Shown here piece after piece: positions 1 through 10,604 of a stretch of DNA of 64,000 nucleotides. This DNA comes from Undaria pinnatifida (Eukaryota > Sar > Phaeophyceae > Laminariales > Alariaceae): the NCBI GenBank assembly GCA_012845835.1, contig JABAKD010000006.1, positions 3,544,506 to 3,608,505 on the forward strand, given 5' to 3'. The position numbers and the translations under genes are program-made. Within the stretch, counting starts at the first letter, position 1. Every line of letters starts with the position of its first letter. The notes under the pieces were generated by a model that searched no databases, was not told where the DNA came from, and saw only the letters and a list, made by a program, of their open reading frames with translations.

Positions 1-155
1 GTACGTGCTTTTGTAGTCTACGGCGTATACATGCGTTTCATGTGAAAACATCTTTTGAGCTTTTGGTTGAACTTTTTGAATATGTATGATATGATATGGT
101 GTAGAGAGAGGGAAAAGGAGATGATCACGCCAGAATAAACGAAATAAAATTCGAT

Positions 156-318
156 GGAAATCGACGAGCATAAAAAGCTGAAAAGTGGGAATGCTGAGCC
201 CTATGCGCGATAACAATGAAGGCATGTACCGGGGGGGGGAAGGGAAGAAAGCTGTGACCACGGCTCGTTGTCCAGAAGGTCCAGGTCGCTGAAGGTATAA
301 AGCTATTTACAGATTGAG
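156..318 (+). repeat. Diverged fragment of tRNA-headed SINE family S1
   Basis: The stretch carries the S1 body motifs in order: ATCGACGAGC, GCTGAAAAGTGGGAATGCTGA, CCTATGCGCGATAA, then TGTGACCACGGCT and GTCCAGAAGG, ending in an A-rich run. The tRNA-like head seen in fuller copies is missing. It is closer to the variant at 57.7-58.0 kb than to the copies at 4.6 or 6.0 kb. Confidence 0.6.
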
Positions 319-482
319 CTGGAGAAAAAAATGAACTGGCCCAATAGAAACACTTTCAACTTTTCACAACAATGTCAAGATTTTAAACCACCAGGTACAA
401 AGTTAAGATTTGAACTACCATGTATTACAACAGCAGTCAAGATTTAAACTAGTACTATATACCAGTTATCAGGTCAACATTC

Positions 483-483
<1 letters not shown>

Positions 484-513
<30 letters not shown>

Positions 514-640
514 GCTGCTGCTGTTCTCACATCAACTCGCATAATCAAGTCCGTGGTCACAAGACAGGCTCCAGCAACTCTGGAGTGTGTGGAAGAATAC
601 CCCACCTGGGGGAAAACACAAAGCAAACCACAAGTAGTAC
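484..640 (+). repeat. TTG-headed short interspersed repeat (family T2, variant)
   Basis: A (TTG)n microsatellite is followed by TTCTCACATCAACTCGC, GTCCGTGGTCACA, a short CTCCAG..CTGGAG hairpin and a CCCC..GGGG stretch. Related copies lie at 758-1010, 3385-3612, 4622-4730 and 16607-16880. The microsatellite always marks the same end, so it is part of the element rather than chance. Confidence 0.6.
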
Positions 641-656
641 AAGTACGTATATTATA

Positions 657-757
657 AAAAATGAAAACACACTCCAGCTGTGAGATCGAAGATTTCGTCG
701 AAACTCATCTTTGCAAGCTGTGTGTGATACTCCGATCGCGCGTATTTCGAGTTGTGT
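657..757 (+). repeat. Family B repeat fragment
   Basis: It contains the B-family core CTCCAGCTGTGAGATCGAAG followed by TTTGCAAGCTGTGTGTGATACTCCGATCGCGCGTATT. It directly abuts a T2 element. Confidence 0.6.
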
Positions 758-1010
758 GTCCTCATTGTTGTTGTTGTTGTTTTCTCACATTAACTCTTGT
801 CAAAAAATCTAGAGTCCGTGGTCACACAAAGGTGCTGGAGCCCTAGGAAGATCCGAAGAACCAAGTGAAATCAAAATTCGTCAGGGAAATACTACGCTTT
901 CCCGCCTAAAAACGCACGATATGGAAAAAGGCGCACAAGTGAAAAGGTCAAATGTGCAAACTGAACTCACATGGCCGCGGGTATCCACTCAACTACGTAC
1001 AGCAAGGATA
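758..1010 (+). repeat. T2 short interspersed repeat, near full length
   Basis: (TTG)n is followed by TCTCACATTAACTC, the TCCGTGGTCACA block, GTGCTGGAGCCCTAGGAAGA and a tail ending GGGTATCCACTCAAC. The copy at 3385-3612 is the same sequence in reverse, which sets the length at about 230-250 bp. No coding capacity is seen. Confidence 0.6.
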
Positions 1011-1049
1011 TAGGTCGGCGACTCCCCTTGCAACTACAGCAGTGTATAA

Positions 1050-1305
1050 TCAAATTAAAAATACACTACAGCTGTGAGATCGAAGATTTTGTCGAAATTC
1101 ATCTTTGCAAGCTGTGTGTGATACTCCGATCGCGCGTATTACGGGGTGTGTGTAATATATCCCCTTGCAACTACAGCAGTGTACTCGTAGCTATCAGGGT
1201 CAACAGGTTGAGGTTAGTCAGTCTGTGCGCGGAAACTATAAAACCCGTTTTTGAGGGGGACAAAATATGACAGCTGTCGAAGGAAATGCATCAGTTTGTC
1301 AAGTG
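1050..1305 (+). repeat. Family B dispersed repeat, long copy
   Basis: The order of blocks is TACACTACAGCTGTGAGATC, the CGATCGCGCGTATTACGGG block, CCCCTTGCAACTACAGCAGTGTA, TATCAGGGTCAACAGG, GCGCGGAAACTATAAAACCC and GGGGGACAAAATATGACAGCTG. The same order recurs in reverse at 3995-4215, 12053-12275 and 52060-52285, which defines a repeat of roughly 250 bp. Confidence 0.65.
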
Positions 1306-1524
1306 AGTGAGTCCTGTAAGTCGAATAACCGGTGAGGGGAGGGCTGAGTTTTTAAGGACGTGGGGGCCGGGGTTTGATCAAGAGGGAGCCGGGGGCGGGA
1401 CGGGCGGGGCAGCTCAATCTGTGCGTGGAAACTATAAATACTTTAACGGGATAATCTGACGGTTTTGGAAGGAATGCACCAGTTTATCATGTATATCCTG
1501 TAAGTCGTACAACCAGTGAGGAGA

Positions 1525-1640
1525 GGGCGGAGCGTTCGAGGGGGTGGGGGTGGGAGGGGAAGGGGGGGGGGGGGGAGCGTTCGAGGGGGTGGGGGTGGGG
1601 GGGGGAGGGGGGGGGGGGGGGGGGGCGAAAGGGTTCTTTA
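1525..1640. repeat. Poly-G / G-rich tract
   Basis: Long G runs are interrupted by a duplicated GCGTTCGAGGGGGTGGGGGTG unit. Together with 1887-1926 this is one of many such tracts. Several elsewhere in the window are the tails of retroposon families A and K, but these two are not clearly attached to either. Confidence 0.7.
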
Positions 1641-1960
1641 AACATCTTTAGGTCGCATAGATGTAGGGGTTTGCTATACGCGTCTAGGCGATGGTGCGGG
1701 TGGTGGGGAAGGAGGGGGCGTGTGTGGGGGGGGGGAGGGGGTGAATTGCAGCAACGGCATGGATGGCTCTAGAAAGATAATGGAGTGATATAAAGTGCGT
1801 GGAAGTGTATTACTCTGGCAGATTTCGATGTTAGGTGGGGCGTTTGAACAAGAGTGAGCGGAAAAAGAAAAAAAAGAAAAAAAAGGGGGGGGGGGGGGGG
1901 GGGGGGGGGGCGGGGGGGGGGGGGGGTTCAAGAGGTTTAGGTCACATGAAGTATATATAC

Positions 1961-2055
1961 ACTCCAGCTGTGAGATCGAAGATTTCGTCGAAAGTCATCT
2001 TTGCAAGCTTGTGTGTAATATATTGTCTTCGATCTCACAGCTGGAGTGTATTTTC
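1961..2055. repeat. Near-perfect inverted repeat made of two B-family ends
   Basis: About 25 bp (TACACTCCAGCTGTGAGATC continuing GAAGA) returns in exact reverse complement after roughly 45 bp. This gives a long hairpin, with the element end facing itself. Confidence 0.75.
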
Positions 2056-2584
2056 ACACACATGTCGTACATAGCTGAAGCAACTCATGCATCCGTCAAA
2101 AAATGTGAGCAGATTTAATCGGAAGTTGGCGTGCGTGGTATTTTTCATGCGAGGCCTATATCGGTGCACACTCTTCATGACTCGCATCCCACCCAGGGAA
2201 CCCAACCAATGCACAAATCCGCGAGGAGAAACAGAAATTGATACCATACCCAATAGTAAGGAGGAAAGAAAAGAAAGAACGAGAGAAATAGAAAACGGAC
2301 CTGAAGCAAAATAACACGTACGTAATAAGTTACGTAGAGTCGCAAGCAGGGGAAGTATACTCCTCCGTTCCCCTTGCCGCCTCGGTAAGGCATGCTGCGA
2401 GACATGCCCTAGCAGGCTTGTAGCGAGTGAGGGGAGTTTTTCTGGCGGGTGTACGGCCGGACTCACCCTCAAGGAGTGATACCTTCTTGCTGCTGCGTGT
2501 GGCCGCGAGGCTTAAGCGTGGCGGTAGAGTTGGGTCGTACGTGGTGCGTTAGGCATGGTCACCTACGATTCGCGCGTCTTTTAG

Positions 2585-2919
2585 GCAGCAGCGGCGGAGC
2601 AGCAATGCTTGATCGGGATGCTCGCGCGGAGGCAGGCGCCACCACGAGCCACACTACGGCGCAGTCTTGGCTTGAGTGGAGGGAACTGCGCCGGCAGGAG
2701 GCTGAATTCGACGACGGAGGAGGAGGGCGACTGAGCGTCGACGTGCGGGCAAGAGACGGATTGAACTCTCCCTGAACGAAATCTTTACTTTTTCAGATCA
2801 GCACCGCAAGCTGCGAGGGGCATTTTGTTTCTTGGGACGGGGGAGAAGGGGAACCGATTGGAATTGAGCGTCAACGAGAGCAAGTGCGAATGAGCGGGTC
2901 GAATGAGCTAAGGCGATGA
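2585..2919 (+). CDS. Possible two-exon 3' end of an unknown gene
   Basis: A CTTTTAG acceptor precedes an open stretch, 2585-2742, encoding a charged peptide with SWLEWRELRRQEAEF. A GTGCGG donor follows. After 54 bases a good acceptor (TTACTTTTTCAG) opens a second in-phase stretch, 2797-2919, which begins ISTASCEGHFVSWDGGEG and ends at TGA. I do not recognise the product. The composition is protein-like and free of simple repeats, unlike the flanking DNA. Against the call, the intron would be far shorter than any other in the window and no upstream exon was found. Confidence 0.25.
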
Positions 2920-3384
2920 GGCGGCCATGGAGAACCACAGCAGGAGGATGGCACACGGAGACCCACGACCCGTACGCACACCATCATCACGAGAGCAGCG
3001 ATCGTCTTTTTTCAGGGTTTTCTTCGAGGCAGTATTACAACATGTTACTTGCGTCACTGATTTTTGTAGAGTTGGTAGAGTTGTATACCCTTCATGGGGA
3101 ACGACCCCCCGCAATTTTTAATTTTCAGGCTCAGGCGTCATAGCTGCGCTGCAACCTGTCAGATAACATGGAAAGACGGGGCGATCATTGATATTTTTAT
3201 GGTGGTTTTTGGTTCGATTGCTCTTTTTTCGCTGCGTGCCCGCGGGTCGTCATTCTAACAGCACTTCAGACAGCAGACGCGTGCGTCTGTGCTCACGATT
3301 ACCGTGCGGTTCGTACGGTGCAGGCAGCCCAACCGCTGTAGTTTGTAGCCGCGAGTTGGTTAGTTGTGGGAACAGGGGCACTCT

Positions 3385-3612
3385 ATGTCGTAGTTGAGTG
3401 AATACCCGCGGCCATGTGAGTTTAGTTTGCACATTGAATCACTTCACTTGTGCGCCTTCGTATCGTGCGTTTTTAGACGGGAAAGGGTAGTATTTCCCGG
3501 ACGATTTTTTATTCCATTTGGTTTTTCGGATCTTCCTAGGGCTCCAGCACTGTGACCACGCACTCTAGATGTTTTACAAAAGTTAATGTGAGACGACAAC
3601 AACAACAACAAC
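3385..3612 (-). repeat. T2 short interspersed repeat, reverse copy
   Basis: The sequence is the reverse complement of 758-1010, ending in (AAC)n. It is the best partner for defining T2 length. Confidence 0.6.
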
Positions 3613-3685
3613 AATATCAAATTTATATGATGCAACATGATGTATACCTATATATCCTTGATGATTATTATAATAAAAATAAAAA

Positions 3686-3851
3686 TACACTCCAGCTGTG
3701 AGATCGAATATTTTGTTTCATATATATATATATCCTTAACCACCCCCGCCCCAACCCCCCCCCCCCCCCCCAATAATAAACTGGTGCCAAAACCGTCAGA
3801 TTTATCCCCTTGAAAGGATTTATAACTTACATGCACAAATTGCCCCCCCCT

Positions 3852-3885
<34 letters not shown>

Positions 3886-4350
3886 AAACCCGCTCGCTTT
3901 TGATCAAAACCAGGCCCCCACGTCCTTCAAAACTCCGCCCACCCCCCTCACCGGTTATTCGACTTAAAAGATTCACTTGATAAAAGGATACATTTCCCTC
4001 CACAGCTGTCAGATTTTGTCCCCCTCAGAAACGGGTTATATAGTTTCCGCGCACAGACTGACTAAAATCACCCTGTTGACCCTGATAGCTACACTCTAGT
4101 TGCAAGGGGAGTCGCCGATCTATATCCTTAATGAGGACACACAAGTCGTAATGCGCGCGATCGAAGTATCACACACAGCTTGCAAAGATGAGTTTCGACG
4201 AAATCTTCGATCTCACAGCTGGAGTGTATTTTCATTTTTTATAATATATGGACACACAGCCCGTAATACGCGCGATCGGAGTATCACACACAGCTTGCAA
4301 AGATGGGTTTCGACAAAATCTTAATCTTCGATCTCACAAGCAGTAGCTGG
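3686..4350 (-). repeat. Cluster of B-family repeats with poly-C tracts
   Basis: Two tandem reverse copies share the end GATCTCACAGCTGGAGTGTA, at 3995-4229 and 4230-4350. A B fragment at 3686-3715 and poly-C runs at 3755-3772 and 3841-3884 lie to their left. No coding sequence is seen in this 660-base stretch. Confidence 0.6.
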
Positions 4351-4577
4351 AGTGTTTTTTTATTTTGGTAATATGTAATGTATGCAATAAAATTCAATAA
4401 CTCGTTTTATTCATTTGAGAGCAGGTACGGTAACATGAACGGCCGTCTCGGGTGGCGATACGGAAATTAGAAATTATTAATGGGGTGAGAGGATAAATAA
4501 TGCTCCCATCCGCCTCTGGTCAACTGAAAAATATGCCTGCTACTAGTATCATATTTTACCTGGTACCAGGTAATGCC

Positions 4578-4994
4578 GGTCGCCCCGGTGGCGTATCAGG
4601 TTATCCTCGAGCCTGGTTATAAGGTTTGTTTGTTTTTTTTCCCTGGGGTATTCCTCAGCTCCAGCGTTACTGGAGCCTGTCCTGTTGTCCACGGACTTGA
4701 TTATGCGAGTTAATGTGAGAACAACAACAGTTCAGTTTCGTGAGTTCGAATCCCCCCGAGTGCATACTCGTGTAGATTCGTGTGGTGACTTTTTCTTTTG
4801 TGCACAAATTGACTTGCGGAAAGCGCGAGAGCGTGAGTTAGCAAACACTCGATGAAAAAATAGACGAGCAGTGGGATTGCTGAACCCTATGCGCGATAAA
4901 AATTGAAGGCAAGAACCGGGGGGAAGAAGAGACGACACCTGTGACCACGGCTTGTCCAGAGTCTGGAAAGTAGATGTGTGTGTGCAAAAAAAAT
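4578..4994 (+). mobile_element. SINE S1 with tRNA-like head, split by a T2 insertion
   Basis: The head GGTCGCCCCGGTGGCGTATC has a tRNA box-A-like motif (TGGCGTATCAGG). After an interruption at about 4622-4730 comes the box-B-like GAGTTCGAATCCC. The S1 body follows (CTTGCGGAAAGCGCGAGAGC, CCCTATGCGCGATAAAA, CTGTGACCACGGCTTGTCCA), then an A-rich tail. The interruption is a T2 element ending in AACAACAAC. Box A, box B and a 3' A tail are what a tRNA-derived SINE shows. The reverse copies at 5910-6218 and 55939-56237 are uninterrupted and confirm the ancestral layout. Confidence 0.75.
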
Positions 4995-5339
4995 ATGTGA
5001 GACAACAATCTCTGGTACCTCGTATGTTTTTTGTTGCCGGGTACTTTGCTGTTTTCTTTTGGAAGGCTTACTACGCCCTTTTCGCCCTGTGTTCTGACAT
5101 CAGGTTTAGTTTTCCAGCCTGAAACTGACGTCATGTAATACCTGGTACCAGTGTGCATTGCTTTGGGTTGGGTTGGGGTTGTAATATCCTATAGTCTAAT
5201 ACATGGGTGCTTTTTAGATACTTTACACCTGGTGCTTTGATATTTTACACCTGGTGCCCCTGTTACTGTGTACCAGGTAGCCAGAAGTGTTTTTTGGTTT
5301 TATCTCTCGCTAAAAGGATCAACTGCTGAGAGCGCCTAG

Positions 5340-5478
5340 CAGCGTGGGTAGGTGCAATTCGACGCGAGTCGACGAGAGAAGAAAAATGCTGAACTACGTA
5401 TGTTCGCGATAAAAATGAGGGCACAGTATTGCAGTGGGGACGGGGGAGGAGGGTCCGCTATGTGACCCCGGATCTGAG
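5340..5478 (+). repeat. Diverged S1 SINE fragment
   Basis: It shows GTCGACGAGAG, ATGCTGAACTACGTATGTTC, GCGATAAAAATGAGGGCA and TATGTGACCCCGGATCTGAGC in S1 order. The head is absent. Confidence 0.45.
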
Positions 5479-5564
5479 CTACTACTGGGAGGGAGGGAGG
5501 GAGGGTGAAAAGGAGACTAGTGCGAGGATAACAATAGTAAATGGGATTAAAAAAACAACACATA

Positions 5565-5705
5565 GTCTGTGACGACAGAATTTGTATCTCGCTCGAGGAT
5601 GAAGAATCAGCACGGGCACTGGGTGTACTACTGATGTCGATGGGTATATGTCGAAATCAAAAATAACGGTTTGATGTGAAGACAACGCACAGGTACCAAG
5701 CATCT
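5565..5705 (+). repeat. Dispersed repeat N, copy 1
   Basis: This roughly 130-bp block shares GAGGATGAAGAATCAGCA, GACACTGGG-type sequence, GTCGGGTATA-type sequence and AACGGTTTGA..GTCAAGACAAC with 49545-49665 in the same orientation. Confidence 0.55.
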
Positions 5706-5909
5706 GATACTCTGGTGTATTTTTTGCTACTGTCGGCCCAACTAAACCCACCCTCCAAACACCCAGCAGCCGAGAAAAAACTGCCCTGGAGGCTGGGTGG
5801 CAACGAGAGGCCGGGGCATGTCATCGTTTGGACTGCTGTGCCGGAGAGCAGAGGCGGGCTCATTTTCTTATACTCCGGAGTATTTTTATTTTCGCCCGCC
5901 GCTCGGGTG

Positions 5910-6218
5910 TTTTTTTTTTTTTTTTCACACACGTTTACTTTCCAGCTTCTGGACAAGCCGTGGTCACAGGTATCGTCCCTTCTCCACCCCGGTTCTTGCC
6001 TTCAATTTTTATCGCGCATAGGGTTTCAGCATTCCCATTGCCCGTCCATTTTCCATCGAGTGTTGCTAACTCACGCTCTCGCGCCTTCCGCAAGTCGATT
6101 TGTGCACAAGAAAAAGGTCCCCACGAATTTTTACGAGTATGCACTCATGGGGATTCGAACTCACGAAACCGACCTATACCAGGCTCGGGGATAACCTGAT
6201 ACGCTACCGGTGCGACAG
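5910..6218 (-). mobile_element. SINE S1, complete reverse copy
   Basis: Read on the minus strand, the order is GTCGCACCGGTAGCGTATCA, CCTGGTATAGGTCGGTTTC, GTGAGTTCGAATCCC (box B), the S1 body, the TGTGACCACGGCTTG block and a 16-base A tail (T run 5910-5925). The head-to-tail length of about 309 bp is the best estimate for the full element. It has no coding capacity, so it would depend on a LINE for mobility. Confidence 0.8.
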
Positions 6219-6389
6219 GTGGTTACGATACCCCGAGAACCGATAAGACCCCCCATCAACCTTTGTTTTTCTACCGGTAGGCTTTTAGGTTGTGCCGAAC
6301 GTGCGGGGTAATCTCGAATCTTTGCGGGGCAAATACACACGTGTTAACTTGTTCTGATGACCCAACCTTTTGGGGACTGCTGTGGACTT

Positions 6390-6920
6390 TATGGAGGGAA
6401 AACATGACGAAAAGCCAAATGACGATACATAATGAAGATTACAAACGCCCGCCGACGTGCTTGGTATAGATTTTCATTTGTTTGTTATTAATTTGCGGCG
6501 GATGGGGGAAGATTGAAGCTTAACCCCTTCACAACTGGATCCCTTTTTGGGGGACAATTTAACTTGAATTTAGCATAGGGAGGGATTTGGGGGCTCTAAA
6601 GGGGTTAAAGCTCGCCAAACTTCCACGTATTTTTATGCGTGTGTGTGTTCAATTTATCTCAATTGTAAGCGCAATCCACCGCTAATATGTATGGAGGGAT
6701 AGCAGGGCGACAGCCAAATTACGGTATAAAATGACGATTACAAACACCCGCCAACGCGCTTGCTATCGATTTTTATTCATTTGTTATTATTTTACGGCGG
6801 ATGGGGGGAGAATGAAGCTTAAGCTCGCCACACTTCCACGTATTTTTCCACATGTGCGTGTAAAATTTATATCAGCTGTAAGCGCAATCGAGCGCTAGCT
6901 GGCGTATCCCTTCAGTTCCC
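6390..6920 (+). repeat. Two tandem copies of a ~220-bp repeat (family O)
   Basis: Copies near 6390-6680 and 6690-6920 share ATGGAGGGA, AATGACGAT, TACAAACGCCCGCC, GCGGCGGATGGGG, AAGCTTAA, TTCCACGTATTTTT and GTAAGCGCAATC. The first is longer because it carries an inserted TTAA element at 6524-6604. A third partial copy lies at 20270-20400 inside gene 1. Confidence 0.7.
6524..6604 (+). mobile_element. 81-bp TTAA-flanked miniature element (family I), filled site
   Basis: The element starts CCCCTTCACAACTGG, ends CTCTAAAGGGG and is bracketed by TTAA (6520-6523 and 6605-6608). The sister copy of the surrounding repeat at about 6815 has a single TTAA at the same point (GAAGCTTAAGCTCGCC), giving an empty-site control. 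The CCCCTTTA-type inverted ends plus exact TTAA duplication match the piggyBac superfamily target rule. It is far too short to encode anything. Confidence 0.8.
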
Positions 6921-7281
6921 GTGGTGGCGACAACACGCGAGTTGTCCCTACCCGCGGTCCCCGTTACTACTCCAGCAGCGCACGCTGCCGTTGTAGACGG
7001 ATGCGTGAGTATGTCGACACGACATAAGTCCTTGGGGATCAAGCGCTGTGGAGATAGCCACCCGGAATGTCATCCTTCCGCGTAGTGTGGGACTTGCGCA
7101 AGCTCACCCACTAACAAAACACCTGGCCATTGAGAAAAAAACAGCCTTCCGCCGGACTTGGTCCAGTTACGGCCCACCCTACCCATTCGGGCGTTCATCC
7201 TCGGATGTTTCAAGATTGTCGTCGAAATTCAACGCAAGGATTCGAATCTCGGACAGATAATATCCCTATTAACAGTGTTTG

Positions 7282-7735
7282 GCTTCCAGGGCAAGATATA
7301 TCCCTAGTCTATATGATTTGCATGGCCTACAGATCATGTTGCTGAGTGGGAGTCGTATGATCTGCATGATCTATCAGATCAGATCCCTGTTGAACCGTTA
7401 ATGATGTATGCCTTCCAGGGCAGACGGACCCAAGATCTGTATGATCTGCATGGCCTACAGATCATGTTGCCGAGTGGGAGCCCTATGAGGTGCATGATTA
7501 GATCAGATCTCTGTCGAACCGTTAATGATATATGCCTTCCAGGGCAGACAGATCCGTGGTCTATGTGATCTGCATGGCCTACAGATCATGTTGCCGAGTG
7601 GGAGTCGGATCACCTGCATGATGTATCACATCAGATCCCTGTTGAACCGTTAATGACATATGCCTTCCAGTGCAGACAGACTCATGATCTATATGATTTG
7701 CATGGCCTATAGATCATGTTGCCGGTGGGGGCCTT
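7282..7735 (+). repeat. Four tandem ~126-bp repeats
   Basis: CCTTCCAGGGCA recurs near 7285, 7411, 7535 and 7663. Each copy continues with ATCTGCATGGCCTACAGATC (an internal GATCTG..CAGATC palindrome), GTTGCCGAGTGGGAG and GAACCGTTAATGA. No reading frame persists through the copies. Confidence 0.8.
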
Positions 7736-8139
7736 ATAATGGTCTACACCATCTACAGTAGCACATGTTTCCTGGGTTGGGCTTTTACTGCACAAATCTT
7801 GTTCGGCGTATCATTAGGACAGATTAATGATACTGGACGATCTACTGTACCGTAGATCGTGACGTGTCCGGGGTGGGCAAGATCGTGACCTGTCCGAGGT
7901 GTGCAAGGTCATGACGGGTCCGAGTTGTGCAAGATCGTGACGTGTCCGAGGTGTGCAAGGATGCGTACCGCACGGGCGCAGGATGGGCCTACCTGCGCTT
8001 ATGCTCGCTCATATATCTCGTCGCACGGCTGATTAGCCCAACATTTGAACTCACTAAATTATTGCGATCTGGTCGCTATCTCTGCGGCCTAAAGGGGTTC
8101 ACATTAAAGTATCTCACTCTATTTCCACGTAGTATATCC

Positions 8140-8600
8140 CTTCTTCAACCCCCCCAACCCCCGCTTTCCACATTTCCAGCGCTTGCACCCCGCTCCCCCG
8201 CCCCACCGCAACCTCCCCAACCCAACTCCGCCCCCCTCCCCCTATTCCTATCCTCCACCCCCCATCACCGCACCCCCCCCGCCCACCACAAACTCAACCG
8301 CCACCCCCCCGGAACCTCACCCCCCACCCCCTCCATCCCTCCCCCGCCCCGCTGCCATGTGTTCGTTGCGTGTACCCCTTGACAAGCAGGCAACGTAGAA
8401 CCCCTCCACACCAACCTCCCAACCCCCCCACCCCCCCCCCCCCCAGCCTCCCTACCCTTCCCCCCCACCCCCCGCATTTTACATCTCCAACGCGCGTACC
8501 CCACACCCACCAACGCCACTCTCCAAACTCACACCCTCACCACCCCCACCCCCGCCCACCTCCCACACACCCCCCATCCCCTCCAAACCCCGCCTTCCTC
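8140..8600. repeat. C-rich low-complexity tract
   Basis: About 450 bases consist mostly of CCCCACCC, CCTCCC and similar runs. The open frames through it are proline-rich by composition only and are not called. Confidence 0.8.
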
Positions 8601-8639
8601 GTTTATTGGTTTCACCCGTTTACAGGCAAGCTACGTGGG

Positions 8640-9300
8640 AGGAGGAATGGAATGACAAGCACCCGGGGATGGCGGCAGCGACTAACCACGAACGGAAGGT
8701 GACAATCCCGCGTTTAGTGCATTTCCCTCAGTGCGCCCCCCCCAGTTTAGTGCGGTGATATATGCTTGTCACGACCTCGTCATATAGTCGCGTTCCTACC
8801 TGAGTGCGGTGGACTAACCACGAACGGAAGGTGACAATCCCGCGTTTAGTGCGTTTACCTTAGTGCGCCCTCCCCCCAGTTTAGTGCGGCGATATGTGCT
8901 TGTCACGACCTCGTCATATAGTCGCGTTCCTACCTGAGTGCGGTGGAGTTTAGTGCGGGTTCCCAGTTTAGTGGGGTGAAAATCGATTGTCATGAACTCG
9001 TGAAGAATGGAATGACAAGCACCCCTCGGATGGCGGCAGCGACTACCCACGAACGGAAGGTGACAATGCACTTGTGTTCCGGCTATAGTGCGGTAGAATT
9101 TAGGGCGGGCTCCCAGTTTAGTGCAGTGAATATGGATTGTTATGATATCGTGAGGAATGGAACGATAAGCACCCCCGGATGGCGGCAGCGATTAACCTCG
9201 AACGGAAGGTGACAATGCACTTGTGTTCCGGCTATAGTGCGTTCCCCTGCAGTGCATGCCTCCAGTTTAGTGCGGTGATATCGCCTTGTCACTACCTTGT
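8640..9300 (+). repeat. Degenerate tandem repeats with TTTAGTGCGG motif
   Basis: Blocks such as GGATGGCGGCAGCGACTAAC, CACGAACGGAAGGTGACAAT and CAGTTTAGTGCGGTGA recur at least four times in shuffled but mostly direct order. It is non-coding by appearance. Confidence 0.7.
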
Positions 9301-9366
9301 GCTTCGGTCGTTTCCCCGCTTTAGTGCGGGCACCCTTTTTTGTGAGGGCCCAATTATGTGCAGAAT

Positions 9367-9645
9367 GTGTTGAGAAATGCGCAAAATAAAGGGATTTAAC
9401 TTGGAGAAATGTTGATGCATTAGATAGTAGGGAGAAAACGATCGCTATCCTAGGAGACCGATGGTGGCCACAGATAGTCAAAGAGGAAGGAGATAAGTTA
9501 AGCGAAACGTTTTTTTGAAGTATGGAAGAAACGCACTGACCGCCCAAATGTTCGCGGTGTCTCGCCTTTTAGGAGTAGGAACGGTGCTCCTCCCCGCCTC
9601 GAAAGCGAGGCGTGGTCTATGGTCAATTGAGGCAATCAGCAAGTA
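9367..9645 (+). pseudogene. LINE (non-LTR retrotransposon) 3'-end fragment 1
   Basis: A short frame reads SREKTIAILGDRWWPQI, almost identical to the frame in the copy at 10213. The same 3' flank follows (CGCCCAAATGTT, TAGGAGTAGGAACGGTGCTCC, GGTCAATGGTCAA-type). It is 5'-truncated and ends at a C-rich run. It is the C-terminal part of a LINE protein judged by its neighbour at 10213, which retains the cysteine motif. Confidence 0.6.
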
Positions 9646-9752
9646 AGACCCCCACTCCAGAGAACCAAAACGCATTCGAAGCTGTCACCCGTATGCAAGA
9701 AAGTAAGCACACGGTGCTGAAGTTCGCCCCACGAGTGGTTCTTAGCACGACG

Positions 9753-9925
9753 CAGGTCACCCTTCATGCGACCACCGCTCACCTCAACGCTGCGCTTCGC
9801 GCTCTTGGTGCACGCGATGCCTGCCTGATCGGTGAAAACCCGACGTGCTCCGTCTTGGAGGGATGCGAGGGTCTATGGTCTAATGGTTACGGCTATGCAT
9901 GAAAGGAGTACCTCCCCCCGCCCCT
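9753..9925 (+). mobile_element. Family A poly-C-tailed retroposon
   Basis: The order is CATGCGACC..GCGCTTCGCGCTC, TGCCTGATCGGTGAAAACCC, GACGTGCTCCGTCTTGGAGG, GGGTCTATGGTC, GGCTATGCATGAAAGGAGTA, then a C-rich tail. About ten copies occur in the window. Its last ~80 bases match the LINE 3' end at 10500-10590, the arrangement seen when a SINE borrows its partner LINE's tail. Confidence 0.65.
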
Positions 9926-10212
9926 CTTCTACAACACCTTGCGGAAAAAGACAAACCCGAAAACGAAAAAATTGAACAGCCCTCAAGAGCGAGTTGGCTC
10001 TTGCCGTCCGCCCCTGCCTAAAACGCCTGCTCTTCCCCTATACAGGACATGTTCGACCAGACTAAAACACGTCGGAGCAATTTTGAAACGATAGTTTTTT
10101 ATACTGCTACACCTTCCCGCCTTCCCCTCCCCTCCCCCCCACCCCCCGTGTTTATCATTTCACGCCGACTTCCCCCTATCCCCTTCTACGTTTATTTACC
10201 CCTCCCCCCCCC

Positions 10213-10590
10213 CACATTATGTGTCCGTGTGGCACAACAATAGAGAGTAGGACTTACGTAGTAGGAGAATGTGGAATATACAAGGAGGAACGGGATGCAT
10301 TAGAGGAGGAGACGAGGAAATTTGACGTATGTGGCATGGAAGAGTTTGGTAGACTAAAGAGTAGCGAGAAAACGATCGCTATCCTAGGAGATAGATGGTG
10401 GTCGTAGACGGCGAAACAGGACGGGGATAAGATAAGCAAACAGTTTCTATGTATAGTATATGGAAGAAGCGTAATGAGCGCCCAAATGTTGCAGGTGTCT
10501 ATTAGGAGTAGGAACGGTGCTCCTTCTCGAAGTGGATGCGTGGTCAATGGTCAAATGACTAAGGCACCTAGGGCACGCAACAAATGAGTA
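10213..10590 (+). pseudogene. LINE 3'-end fragment 2, with C-terminal cysteine motif of a LINE ORF2-type protein
   Basis: The frame from 10219 begins MCPCGTTIESRTY, then VVGECGIYKEERDALEEE and later SEKTIAILGDRWW, and stops at 10407. A Cys-x-Cys start followed by a CxxYxEER helix is typical of the zinc-knuckle region at the extreme C-terminus of non-LTR retrotransposon polyproteins. Everything upstream, including the reverse transcriptase, is missing, as in a 5'-truncated insertion. About 180 bases of 3' UTR follow and end CAACAAATGAGTACCCCC. The assignment rests on motif style, not on an alignment. Confidence 0.6.
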
Positions 10591-10604
10591 CCCCCACCCC
10601 CTAC

